From an uncultured Collinsella sp. (GTDB lineage Bacteria; Actinomycetota; Coriobacteriia; Coriobacteriales; Coriobacteriaceae), in the NCBI GenBank assembly GCA_900761995.1, contig CAAFEY010000133.1, positions 1 through 12,533 of the forward strand: a DNA stretch of 12,533 nucleotides. The letters are read 5' to 3'. A model generated the notes under the pieces. That model saw only the letters and a list, made by a program, of their open reading frames with translations. It did not search any database and was not told where the DNA came from. A program made the translations under genes and the position numbers. This document shows, piece by piece, positions 1 through 6,004 of this stretch (position 1 is the stretch's first letter; each line of letters opens with the position of its first letter).

Positions 1-30
1 AAAAAAGCTCGCCGGCTAGGCCGACGAGCT
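1..30 (-). terminator. Intrinsic terminator of the initiator tRNA gene
   Basis: On the minus strand, 10 bases past the tRNA CCA end, an 11-bp stem (AGCTCGTCGGC / GCCGGCGAGCT, one G-T pair, three-base loop) runs straight into six T residues at the window edge. This is a canonical rho-independent terminator and closes the monocistronic tRNA transcript. Confidence 0.9.
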
Positions 31-39
31 GCAAGTTCT

Positions 40-116
40 TGGTCGCGGGGGCAGGATTTGAACCTACGACCTCCGGGTTATGAGCCCGGCGAGCTACCAG
101 ACTGCTCCACCCCGCA
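40..116 (-). tRNA. Initiator tRNA-fMet (anticodon CAT)
   Basis: The minus strand folds as a 77-base tRNA with anticodon CAT. The anticodon stem has three consecutive G-C pairs (GGG before, CCC after the loop), which is the hallmark of bacterial initiator tRNAs, and the D stem has the initiator-type A11-T24 pair. The T arm carries GGTTCAAATCC, and the CCA end is encoded at 40-42. The 1:72 position is T-G rather than a Watson-Crick pair. A weak 1:72 pair fits initiators, which need it for formylation, but E. coli has C-A there. The gene stands alone with its own terminator and a likely promoter upstream. Confidence 0.97.
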
Positions 117-147
117 ATGTCTGGGCGCCTCATGTGCGCAAGAAAGA

Positions 148-176
148 ATATTACGTAGGAGTTCGGTAAACGGCAA
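148..176 (-). promoter_or_regulatory. Putative promoter of the initiator tRNA gene
   Basis: Reading the minus strand, TTGCCG (171-176, 4/6 to the -35 consensus) and TAATAT (148-153) are separated by exactly 17 bases. Initiation would fall near 141, leaving a leader of about 25 bases before the mature tRNA 5' end at 116. Prediction from sequence only. Confidence 0.55.
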
Positions 177-270
177 GGAAAATCTCGTAGAGCATAATTC
201 CTTCATATTTAAACCCCTCGACCCCTATCACCGTAAACGAATCGCAGCCGAGCGCCGTCGACGGCACGTA

Positions 271-276
271 TACAAT
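271..276 (+). promoter_or_regulatory. Putative -10 element of coaX
   Basis: TACAAT lies about 37 bases before the coaX start codon, in the context GTATACAAT. The same hexamer precedes folPK and prs in this window. I see no convincing -35 at 16-18 bases, so this rests on the -10 alone. Confidence 0.35.
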
Positions 277-312
277 GGTGCGCGTCCTTTTACGCCGACA
301 CCGGGAGTAGAC

Positions 313-1086
313 ATGCTGCTCGCTATCGATATGGGAAACACGCAGACGGCCATGGGTCTGTTTGACGGAAACGAGCTGGTGCAGTCGTGGCGCATGCCCA
401 CCGACCGCTCCTATACCGCCGACGAGATTCACGTGCGCCTGATGGGCTTCTTTAAGATGTACGACCTCTCGCTCGACGCGGTCGACGCAATCGCCTTTGC
501 CGGCGTGGTGCCGCAGCTCTCGCGCGAGTGGCACGCCGTAGCCGACCGCATCGCAGCGGACGCCATCGTCATCGGCCCGCAGACGGCAGCCGTGACCAAG
601 CTCCGCGCGGCACGCCCCCAGGCCGTGGGCGCCGACCGCGTTGCCAACGCCGTCGCCGCCGAGACCTTCTACGGCGCGCCGGCGATCGTGGTGGACTTTG
701 GCACCGCGACCAACATCGACGTCATCGACGAGGACGGCTACTACATTGGCGGAGCGATCGCGCCGGGCATCCGCATCTCCATGGACGCACTCGCCGCCCG
801 CGCCGCAAAGCTCGCCAGCGTTCCTCTCGAGGCACCCGAGCGCGCCATCGGCCGCGATACCGAGGAGTGCATTAAGGTCGGCGCCGTGATGGGCGCCGCT
901 GCCATGGCCGAGGGCCTGGTCGCGCGCATGAAGCGCGAACTGGGTCGCGAGGACGCCACCGTCATCGCCACGGGCGGTCTCGCCGGCATTGTCGCCGATT
1001 CGACCGATGCCTTCGACGTGGTCGACGGGCAACTCACCATCAAGGGCATCTGCGAAATCTACCGCCGCATGCAGGAGCTGGGATAG
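313..1086 (+). CDS. coaX: Type III pantothenate kinase (CoaX)
   Basis: Phosphorylates pantothenate with ATP, the first step of coenzyme A synthesis, in the cytoplasm. The protein has 257 residues, normal for CoaX. The ASKHA-type phosphate loop DMGNT is at 6-10, GADR at 106-109 (D108 being the expected catalytic base), DFGTATN at 128-134, GGAIAPG at 146-152 and ATGG at 219-222. Type III enzymes typically need a monovalent cation and escape feedback by CoA. The ATG at 313 was chosen because GGGAG (303-307) lies five bases before it and MLLAIDMGNT is the normal family N-terminus; the open frame upstream runs back into the tRNA gene. It converges with the ATPase gene, and palindrome copy 1 lies between their stop codons. 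Confidence 0.95.
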   Translation: MLLAIDMGNTQTAMGLFDGNELVQSWRMPTDRSYTADEIHVRLMGFFKMYDLSLDAVDAIAFAGVVPQLSREWHAVADRIAADAIVIGPQTAAVTKLRAARPQAVGADRVANAVAAETFYGAPAIVVDFGTATNIDVIDEDGYYIGGAIAPGIRISMDALAARAAKLASVPLEAPERAIGRDTEECIKVGAVMGAAAMAEGLVARMKRELGREDATVIATGGLAGIVADSTDAFDVVDGQLTIKGICEIYRRMQELG

Positions 1087-1117
1087 AGTAAACGCCAGGT
1101 CGCAGCAACCAGCCGCC

Positions 1118-1170
1118 AATCCTATTCCTCAAAATCGAAAATTTTTAAGTTTTGAGGAATAGGATTTTTT
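1118..1170 (+). terminator. Palindrome copy 1 acting as a coaX terminator
   Basis: A perfect 17-bp stem (1118-1134 with 1150-1166) around a 15-base loop is followed by a T run (1165-1170), 31 bases after the coaX stop. This arrangement should terminate coaX transcription. On the minus strand it starts right after the ATPase stop codon, where the A/T tracts are reversed, so termination in that direction is less certain. It is also the first member of the three-copy palindrome family. Confidence 0.75.
1122..1162. repeat. 41-base palindrome, copy 1
   Basis: Core of the repeat family: outer arms CTATTCCTCAAAA and TTTTGAGGAATAG around a 15-base loop beginning TCGAAAA. In this copy the arms extend by four further bases on each side to 17 bp. 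It lies 9 bases beyond the stop codon of the ATPase gene. Confidence 0.95.
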
Positions 1171-1171
1171 G

Positions 1172-2368
1172 CTAAGCCTCGCCGCACAACCACCTCGCCA
1201 GGTCCACGATCTGCACCCCATCGCGATCCGTGGCCTCGTGATGCGTGCGGGCAAGAATCATCTTGGGATACGCATCGCCAATGCTCAGCAGTGGCGAAAT
1301 CTCGCGTTCAAACGTCTTATCCGAGCTGATGTCGTCGCTCACCTGAATGTAGAGCTTCTCGCTTCGCTTGATTGCTACAAAGTTTATTTCCTTTTTATAG
1401 AGCACACCGACGTATACCTCGTATCCGCGGCGCAGCAGCTCGATGGCCACCATGTTCTCGTATACGCGTCCCCAATCCATATCACGTGTACCAAGCAGTG
1501 CGTATTTGAACGCGTGGTCTGCCAGGTAATACTTCTCGCCGCTCTTAAGGTATTTTTTGCCGCGAATGTCGTACCGACGAACTTTATAGAAGGCAAACGC
1601 ATCGCACAGGTGCTCCATGTACGTGCCGACCGTCTTGTTCGTAATCTTTAGCCCATCCGCATTCAAAACATCTGTAATGTTGCGTGCCGACGTTATGTTG
1701 GAGACGTTGTCCATCATGTAATCGGCAATGCGCAGCAGTGCCGATTCGTTTCTCACGTTATGCCGCTGCACGATATCCCTCACGATGAGCGTTTTGAAGA
1801 CATTGGAGAGATATTGGTAGCGCTGCTCCTGCAGTGGATAAGGGTAAGAGCCGGACATACCGCCGATTCTCGCGTACCCATCGAAGTCGCGATCGACCTC
1901 GCCCTCGTCACTATAGAGGCGATACTCCTCAAACGAGAAGGGGAAAACCTCGATCTCGAACGTGCGCCCCGTAAAGAGCGTCGACAGATCGCTCGACAGC
2001 AAAAAGGCGTTCGATCCGGTGATGAAGATGTCGTACTGCTCGGATGCATGGAGGCTGTTGATCGCGCGTTCAAAGCCGTCGCACATCTGAACCTCGTCGA
2101 TAAGCAGGAAGTTTTGCTTATCGGACACTCGATGCTCTTTCACATAGGCGAGCAGGGCATGATATTCGAGCAGGTTCTCGAACTCATCGAGGTTGTAGTT
2201 GATATGGATGACATTCGAATTGGACAGATTTGCCTCCACGTAATCGCGGAGGGCCTCGAGCAATTTTGACTTACCGCTACGGCGAATGCCCGTTATGACC
2301 TTGATGTCCGGTACGCCAATAAGGCTCGTCAACGTGTCCATATATGACGTTCTATTGATGAGTTTCAT
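1172..2368 (-). CDS. AAA ATPase with C-terminal DUF4143 (COG1373-type)
   Basis: A 398-residue protein of the widespread but poorly understood COG1373 family. Residues 1-150 form an AAA-type domain: Walker A GIRRSGKS (27-34), Walker B FLLIDE (87-92), and TGSN (117-120) at the sensor-1 position. A helical, probably winged-helix, part follows (about 185-265). Residues 270-398 match DUF4143, whose fold is related to PD-(D/E)XK nucleases, with an ENMVAIELLRRGYEV helix and KKEINFVA ... YIQV strands. Family members usually have E-V/I-D-F where this one has EINF (327-330), so the acidic metal ligand may be lost. GGGAGG lies six bases before the ATG. Sampled rows of the gene are 48-52% GC, against 68% in a sampled folPK row. 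No signal peptide or membrane segment is seen. Its cellular role is unknown. Being bracketed by three palindromes suggests horizontal acquisition or mobility. Confidence 0.88.
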   Translation of the reverse strand: MKLINRTSYMDTLTSLIGVPDIKVITGIRRSGKSKLLEALRDYVEANLSNSNVIHINYNLDEFENLLEYHALLAYVKEHRVSDKQNFLLIDEVQMCDGFERAINSLHASEQYDIFITGSNAFLLSSDLSTLFTGRTFEIEVFPFSFEEYRLYSDEGEVDRDFDGYARIGGMSGSYPYPLQEQRYQYLSNVFKTLIVRDIVQRHNVRNESALLRIADYMMDNVSNITSARNITDVLNADGLKITNKTVGTYMEHLCDAFAFYKVRRYDIRGKKYLKSGEKYYLADHAFKYALLGTRDMDWGRVYENMVAIELLRRGYEVYVGVLYKKEINFVAIKRSEKLYIQVSDDISSDKTFEREISPLLSIGDAYPKMILARTHHEATDRDGVQIVDLARWLCGEA

Positions 2369-2394
2369 TGGTGCCTCCCTGCGGTCTTCTATCG

Positions 2395-2435
2395 CTATTC
2401 CTCAAAAACGAAAATTATTCAGTTTTGAGGAATAG
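2395..2435. repeat. 41-base palindrome, copy 2
   Basis: Arms of 13 bp (2395-2407 and 2423-2435), identical to those of copies 1 and 3, around a 15-base loop with two to three further pairs possible. It starts 27 bases upstream of the ATPase start codon and would be in the 5' leader if transcription starts near 2440. Confidence 0.95.
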
Positions 2436-2446
2436 ACTCTGCAACG

Positions 2447-2452
2447 AATATA
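2447..2452 (-). promoter_or_regulatory. Putative -10 element of the ATPase gene
   Basis: TATATT on the minus strand, in the 45-base spacer between palindromes 2 and 3. Initiation near 2440 would make palindrome 2 the first structured part of the transcript and leave palindrome 3 just upstream of the promoter. No good -35 is visible, so confidence is low. Confidence 0.35.
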
Positions 2453-2480
2453 CCTCGTTAAAGGCCGAGCTGGCTTAATT

Positions 2481-2521
2481 CTATTCCTCAAAATCGAAAG
2501 ATTTTCAGTTTTGAGGAATAG
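2481..2521. repeat. 41-base palindrome, copy 3
   Basis: The same 13-bp arms (2481-2493 and 2509-2521). The 15-base loop TCGAAAGATTTTCAG contains a further GAAA/TTTC pairing, so the hairpin could extend to 17 pairs with two internal mismatches. Copies 2 and 3 are 86 bases apart, start to start. Confidence 0.95.
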
Positions 2522-2543
2522 GGTGCTGACAACCCATTCCCCA

Positions 2544-2588
2544 GACAACAAGACCCTCCCCGGCACAGCCGAGGAGGGTCTTGTTGTC
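2544..2588 (-). terminator. Terminator hairpin after the folate/ligase-like operon
   Basis: A 16-bp perfect stem (2544-2559 with 2573-2588), then one mismatch and a 4-bp CGGC/GCCG extension over an ACA loop. The distal strand ends TCTTGTTGTC and the proximal strand starts with the complementary A-rich stretch, so it can work in either direction. It lies 30 bases past the stop of the ligase-like gene. Confidence 0.7.
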
Positions 2589-2618
2589 ATCGCTATCTTT
2601 GAGCGCGGGCGCCTCGCG

Positions 2619-3320
2619 TTACAGTCCGCGAATCCGTACGGCCTCGGGCGGAAACTCCTGCTCGCCGGCATCGGTCTTGATGGTCGCGCGGCCCCAGATG
2701 TCCAGGCCCGCAAACACACCGACCGCAAGCGGCAAGCCGCTGGGCGACACCGCCGCGACCTGACGACCCAGCAGTGGCACCATATCGAAGTACTCACCCA
2801 GCACCGGAGCCAGCGGGCCGGCAGCGCCCTGCGGCGTGTTGGCGGCAACCGCCCAGGCGTCAACGCGGGTCAGCACAGCGGCGGCCAATGCCTCGATCAG
2901 CGCCTCATCTGCCATATCCACGCCAAGCTCACCCAGCGCCGCACGCTCAATATCAACCGTCACCGCGGCAAACATGCCCGCAGCACCGGCACCGCCGTTC
3001 ACGGCAACACGCGCGAGCGACGTCTCAAACGCAGGCGCACCGCACACGATATCGCTCGGCCACTGGATACCAACTTTACCGGCAAGGCCCAACCCCGGCG
3101 TCGAAGCCGTGCCCACGAGCGCGTCCATCATGCCCATCGCGGCCACAAACGGCAGGCCGTGGAAGGCGTGCATGTTCACATCGGGACGCACGACCAGCGA
3201 AAACGTCAGCGAAGCATCGCCCACGCTCCACGCGCACCAGCCCGCGGACACGCCCTCGCGGCCCGCGTCGCGCGCCGCGTCGAGCTCGGTGCCAGCGGCA
3301 ACAGCATTCATCTCGATCAT
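2619..3320 (-). CDS. Divergent biotin-protein-ligase-like protein
   Basis: A 233-residue protein that aligns by eye with the catalytic and C-terminal parts of BirA-type ligases. SLTFSLVVRPD (37-47) matches the usual SL.LRPD strand, GIQWPSDIV (84-92) matches KWPNDI, and the end (about 202-230, FAGLDIWGRATIKTDAGE...) matches the small C-terminal domain. There is no N-terminal DNA-binding domain. Two active-site elements are not recognisable: the GRGR.GR ATP/biotin loop before the first strand, and the K-L-A-G-I-L lysine segment after WPSD, where the protein reads CGAPAFETSLARVAVN. It may therefore be inactive, act on another acyl group, or be a partner protein. Its ATG follows the folPK TAG with no gap, implying translational coupling; a second ATG three codons later (3309-3311) is an alternative start. 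The family assignment is moderate and the activity unknown. Confidence 0.68.
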   Translation of the reverse strand: MIEMNAVAAGTELDAARDAGREGVSAGWCAWSVGDASLTFSLVVRPDVNMHAFHGLPFVAAMGMMDALVGTASTPGLGLAGKVGIQWPSDIVCGAPAFETSLARVAVNGGAGAAGMFAAVTVDIERAALGELGVDMADEALIEALAAAVLTRVDAWAVAANTPQGAAGPLAPVLGEYFDMVPLLGRQVAAVSPSGLPLAVGVFAGLDIWGRATIKTDAGEQEFPPEAVRIRGL

Positions 3321-5042
3321 CTACATACGCCCCAATTCGCCCACGATATGGCCCACGCGGTCCTCGGGCTCCTTGACCTCGACGCCGTTGTAGCGGAAGA
3401 ACCGCGCCGGGTCGTGCATCAGATCCTCGAGCGGCACCAGCACAAAGTCACGCTCGCCGATCAGCGGATGCGGCAGGCGCAGCTTTTTGCCGCCGTGGGT
3501 CTCGCCGTCCATCCACAGCAGGTCCAAGTCGATGGTGCGCGGACCGTTGGCCTTGGCCTTTTTGGAGCGGTCGCGACCCAGCTCGGCCTCGATCTTCATG
3601 AGCTCGTCGAGCAGCACCAACGGCGCCAGCTCGGTCTTAATCTCGATGACGGCGTTGGCAAACGCGTCCTGGTGCGTCTCGTAGGCCGGCTCGCTCTCGT
3701 AGATCTTGGAGGAGTTGGACACGCAGGTGAGTGGAATCTCGGCGATCATGTCGCGTGCGGCGCGGATGTTGTCACAGCGATGCCCCAGGTTGGAGCCCAC
3801 GGCCACAAACGCGCGGCGCGGCTGCGGCTTGGCAACCGCCCAGTAGCCGTTCAGGAACTGCGCAAAGCCCGCGGCGTCGTGCACGCGCACGATGTTGGCG
3901 CCGGCCTGGATGGCGCCCAGGCACACGCCAAACGTAGCGGCATCGCGCTCGGCGGCCTCGGTCACGCCCGAGACGGCGCCCACAAAGCGCTTGCGCGATA
4001 CGGCGCACATGAGCGGATAGCCCAGTGACGCCATCTTGGCAGTCTCGCGCTGGATGACGATGTCCTCGTTAGCCGACTTACCAAAGCCCGGGCCAGGATC
4101 GATGCAGATGCGGTCGCGCGACACGCCGGCGTGGATGAGCGCGCGGGCCTGGTCGGACAGAAAGCCCATGACGCGGCGCATGATGGGCGCCGAATCGGGC
4201 AGGGTGAAGCGGCGGAGCTGTGAGGTGGGCACGTAGGCTTCCTCGCGGCGGGCGCTGCGGCGCATCATGGCGGCCAGGTGGTCATTGGGCTCCGATGCGG
4301 CCTCGGGCGCGGGCGCGACGGTCTCGGCGGCAGCAGCCTGCTCGGCGGCAGGCGTCTGCTGCTCGCTTGCAGGCTCGGTCGCGGGCTCAGGTTCGCCAAA
4401 CGGCAACGAGGGCTGCACCACGCCACCCGGAAGCTTGGCCTCCGGCTTAGGCTCACCCAGCAACTTGCCGCGACGGCGACGAGCCGGCTTCTCGGCCTCA
4501 CGCGCGGCCTCGGCAGCCGCCTCGCGCGCCTTCTCGGCAACAAACGCCGCTGCCGAGGTATCGAGCTGCACCGTTGCGTGCGTGCGGGTGGGCGCGGCGA
4601 CCTCGCCGGCATGCATCACAATGACGCCGCAGGTGCTCGTCTTAACAAACTCGACCATCTTGGGGTCGGTGAAGCCGGTCACGTCGTTGACGATCGAGGC
4701 GCCGCAGCGCACGGCCGCCTTGGCAACCGCCACGTGACGCGTGTCAATCGAGACGATGGCGCCCTCCTTGGCCAGAGCGCGCACCACGGGCAGCACGCGG
4801 CGCGCTTCCTCGTCGGGATTGACCGGGGTAAAGCCAGGGCGCGTGGACTCGCCGCCTACGTCGATGATGTCGGCGCCGGCGTCGAGCATCGTCAGGCCAT
4901 ACTCGATCGCGGCGTCCGGGTCGAAATGCTCCCCGCCATCGCTAAACGAATCGGGCGTCACGTTGAGGACGCCCATGATGCGCGGACGGTCAAAGCTGAG
5001 CTCGTACTTTCCGCACCGCCATGTCTTGCTGTCGTTCGCCAT
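3321..5042 (-). CDS. folP-folK: Bifunctional dihydropteroate synthase / HPPK (FolP-FolK fusion)
   Basis: A 573-residue fusion catalysing two consecutive steps of folate synthesis in the cytoplasm. HPPK pyrophosphorylates 6-hydroxymethyl-7,8-dihydropterin, and DHPS joins the product to p-aminobenzoate. DHPS occupies about 15-400: GVLNVTPDSFSDGG (24-37), DVGGESTRPG (61-70), SIDT (98-101), VND (118-120), DPGPGFGK (315-322), SRKRF (349-353) and RVH (386-388). HPPK occupies 411-573: VGSNLG (415-420), RTIDLDLL with D505 and D507, and LPHPLIGERDFVL. The DHPS domain is interrupted after VMHAGE by about 138 Ala/Pro/Glu-rich residues (148-285). The start is set by AGGAGG (5049-5054) six bases before the ATG at 5040-5042; the ATG two codons earlier abuts that site. 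The open frame continues upstream into the sirtuin gene and is not used. Confidence 0.94.
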   Translation of the reverse strand: MANDSKTWRCGKYELSFDRPRIMGVLNVTPDSFSDGGEHFDPDAAIEYGLTMLDAGADIIDVGGESTRPGFTPVNPDEEARRVLPVVRALAKEGAIVSIDTRHVAVAKAAVRCGASIVNDVTGFTDPKMVEFVKTSTCGVIVMHAGEVAAPTRTHATVQLDTSAAAFVAEKAREAAAEAAREAEKPARRRRGKLLGEPKPEAKLPGGVVQPSLPFGEPEPATEPASEQQTPAAEQAAAAETVAPAPEAASEPNDHLAAMMRRSARREEAYVPTSQLRRFTLPDSAPIMRRVMGFLSDQARALIHAGVSRDRICIDPGPGFGKSANEDIVIQRETAKMASLGYPLMCAVSRKRFVGAVSGVTEAAERDAATFGVCLGAIQAGANIVRVHDAAGFAQFLNGYWAVAKPQPRRAFVAVGSNLGHRCDNIRAARDMIAEIPLTCVSNSSKIYESEPAYETHQDAFANAVIEIKTELAPLVLLDELMKIEAELGRDRSKKAKANGPRTIDLDLLWMDGETHGGKKLRLPHPLIGERDFVLVPLEDLMHDPARFFRYNGVEVKEPEDRVGHIVGELGRM

Positions 5043-5064
5043 GAACATCCTCCTAAAATGCCCA

Positions 5065-5092
5065 CGCCGCCGAGCTTGGGGAGCTGGCGGCG
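5065..5092 (-). promoter_or_regulatory. GC-rich hairpin in the folPK leader
   Basis: A 7-bp CGCCGCC/GGCGGCG stem, a bulged base, a 4-bp AGCT/AGCT extension and a five-base loop. It lies ten bases upstream of the folPK Shine-Dalgarno site. It could stabilise or attenuate the message or influence translation; no T run follows, so it is not a typical terminator. The role is inferred. Confidence 0.4.
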
Positions 5093-5117
5093 GGGTCGCT
5101 TTGCACTCAGTCTTTCT

Positions 5118-5123
5118 ATTGTA
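5118..5123 (-). promoter_or_regulatory. Putative -10 element of folPK
   Basis: TACAAT on the minus strand (context GGATACAATAG), in the 95-base gap between the sirtuin stop and the folPK start. It matches the -10-like hexamers before coaX and prs. It would give a leader of about 70 bases containing the GC-rich hairpin. No clear -35 is seen, and read-through from the sirtuin gene is also possible. Confidence 0.4.
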
Positions 5124-5137
5124 TCCGCGCACGCGGG

Positions 5138-5890
5138 CTAGAACGCAAACGCGGCCGCGATGTCGCAAGAAATCAGCAGGTCGGCATTTGCATCCTGATC
5201 GGTGGGAGCAAGGTTGCATATGGCCAGCGTATCGCCGGTAAAGTAACGCGTAAGGCCCGCCGCCGGATACACCACGAGCGAGGTCCCACCCACAATGAGG
5301 GCATCGGCCGCGGCGATGGCGGCAACGGCACCGGTCAACACATGCTCGTCGAGCGGCTCTTCGTAGAGCACTACATCGGGCTTGATGCGGCCGCCGCACG
5401 CGGGGCACGCAGGCACGCCCGCGGCATCCTCGTGCTCGCGCGAGCAAATCCACTCGGCGCTATAGACCGCGCCGCACGACTGGCAAATGTTGCGATGGAC
5501 CGATCCGTGCAACTCAAACACGCGCTGCGAGCCCGCCATCTGATGCAAGCCGTCGATGTTTTGCGTCACCACGGCATCAAGCTTGCCGACGCGCTCCAGC
5601 TCGGCCAGCTTGGTGTGACAGCGGTTGGGCTTAGCGTTAAGCGCGATCATCTTGGTGCGGTAAAAGTCGAAGAACTCCGCCGGATGCGTCTCGTAAAAGC
5701 TGTGCGAGAGCATGGTCTCGGGCGGGTAGGCAAACTGCTGGTGATACAGGCCGTCAACGCTGCGAAAATCGGGAATGCCGCTTGCCGTGGAAACACCAGC
5801 GCCACCAAAGAACACCATGCGCTTGTGGGTATTGAACAGCTCCGCCAGCGCGGCGGAGGCCTGCTTGGGATCTGTTATCGCTTGCGTCAT
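5138..5890 (-). CDS. Sir2-family NAD-dependent protein deacylase
   Basis: A 250-residue sirtuin that removes acyl groups from lysines using NAD+. The NAD-binding GAGVSTASGIPDFRS is at 30-44, TQNIDGLHQMAG at 109-120, and catalytic H128 lies in FELHGS. A complete zinc site is formed by C136, C139, C162 and C165. GGTSLVVYPAAGL near the C-terminus is the second NAD-contacting motif. Length and motifs fit a complete CobB/NpdA-like enzyme. The ATG at 5888-5890 is preceded by GGAGG with a seven-base gap. It is divergent from xth and lies upstream of folPK on the same strand. No associated NADase-defence partner is seen, so a housekeeping deacylase is likelier than an antiphage protein. Confidence 0.93.
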   Translation of the reverse strand: MTQAITDPKQASAALAELFNTHKRMVFFGGAGVSTASGIPDFRSVDGLYHQQFAYPPETMLSHSFYETHPAEFFDFYRTKMIALNAKPNRCHTKLAELERVGKLDAVVTQNIDGLHQMAGSQRVFELHGSVHRNICQSCGAVYSAEWICSREHEDAAGVPACPACGGRIKPDVVLYEEPLDEHVLTGAVAAIAAADALIVGGTSLVVYPAAGLTRYFTGDTLAICNLAPTDQDANADLLISCDIAAAFAF

Positions 5891-6004
5891 GTTTGTCCTC
5901 CGTCCATGTTGGTCGGGGCGGCTGCGATTGCGCCGTCGCCCACGGAGCCCACCCCGCCCCTGTTGCGCTAATCTTAAGCCTGCCAACCCCGTCGAAAGGA
6001 CACC

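Noticed and set aside
58..312. N-terminal extension of coaX to an upstream ATG
   Set aside because: It overlaps the tRNA gene and adds 85 residues absent from the family; the ATG at 313 has a Shine-Dalgarno site and the normal N-terminus.
151..1119. Minus-strand 322-codon open frame over coaX
   Set aside because: Antisense shadow of a clearly real coaX, with no recognisable motifs.
1118..2521. CRISPR array made of the three palindromes
   Set aside because: The spacing is irregular (one interval holds a whole gene), there are only three copies and no cas gene; the units are hairpins with similar loops.
2511..4028. Plus-strand 505-codon open frame
   Set aside because: Antisense to the ligase-like gene and folPK; His/Arg-rich composition is typical of a high-GC shadow frame and it has no domain.
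5043..5453. Upstream extension of folPK
   Set aside because: Lies inside the sirtuin gene, has Arg/Cys-rich shadow composition and conflicts with the strong AGGAGG site at 5049-5054.
5138..5890. Sirtuin as part of an antiphage system
   Set aside because: Standalone sirtuin with a complete zinc site beside housekeeping genes and no defence partner in reach.
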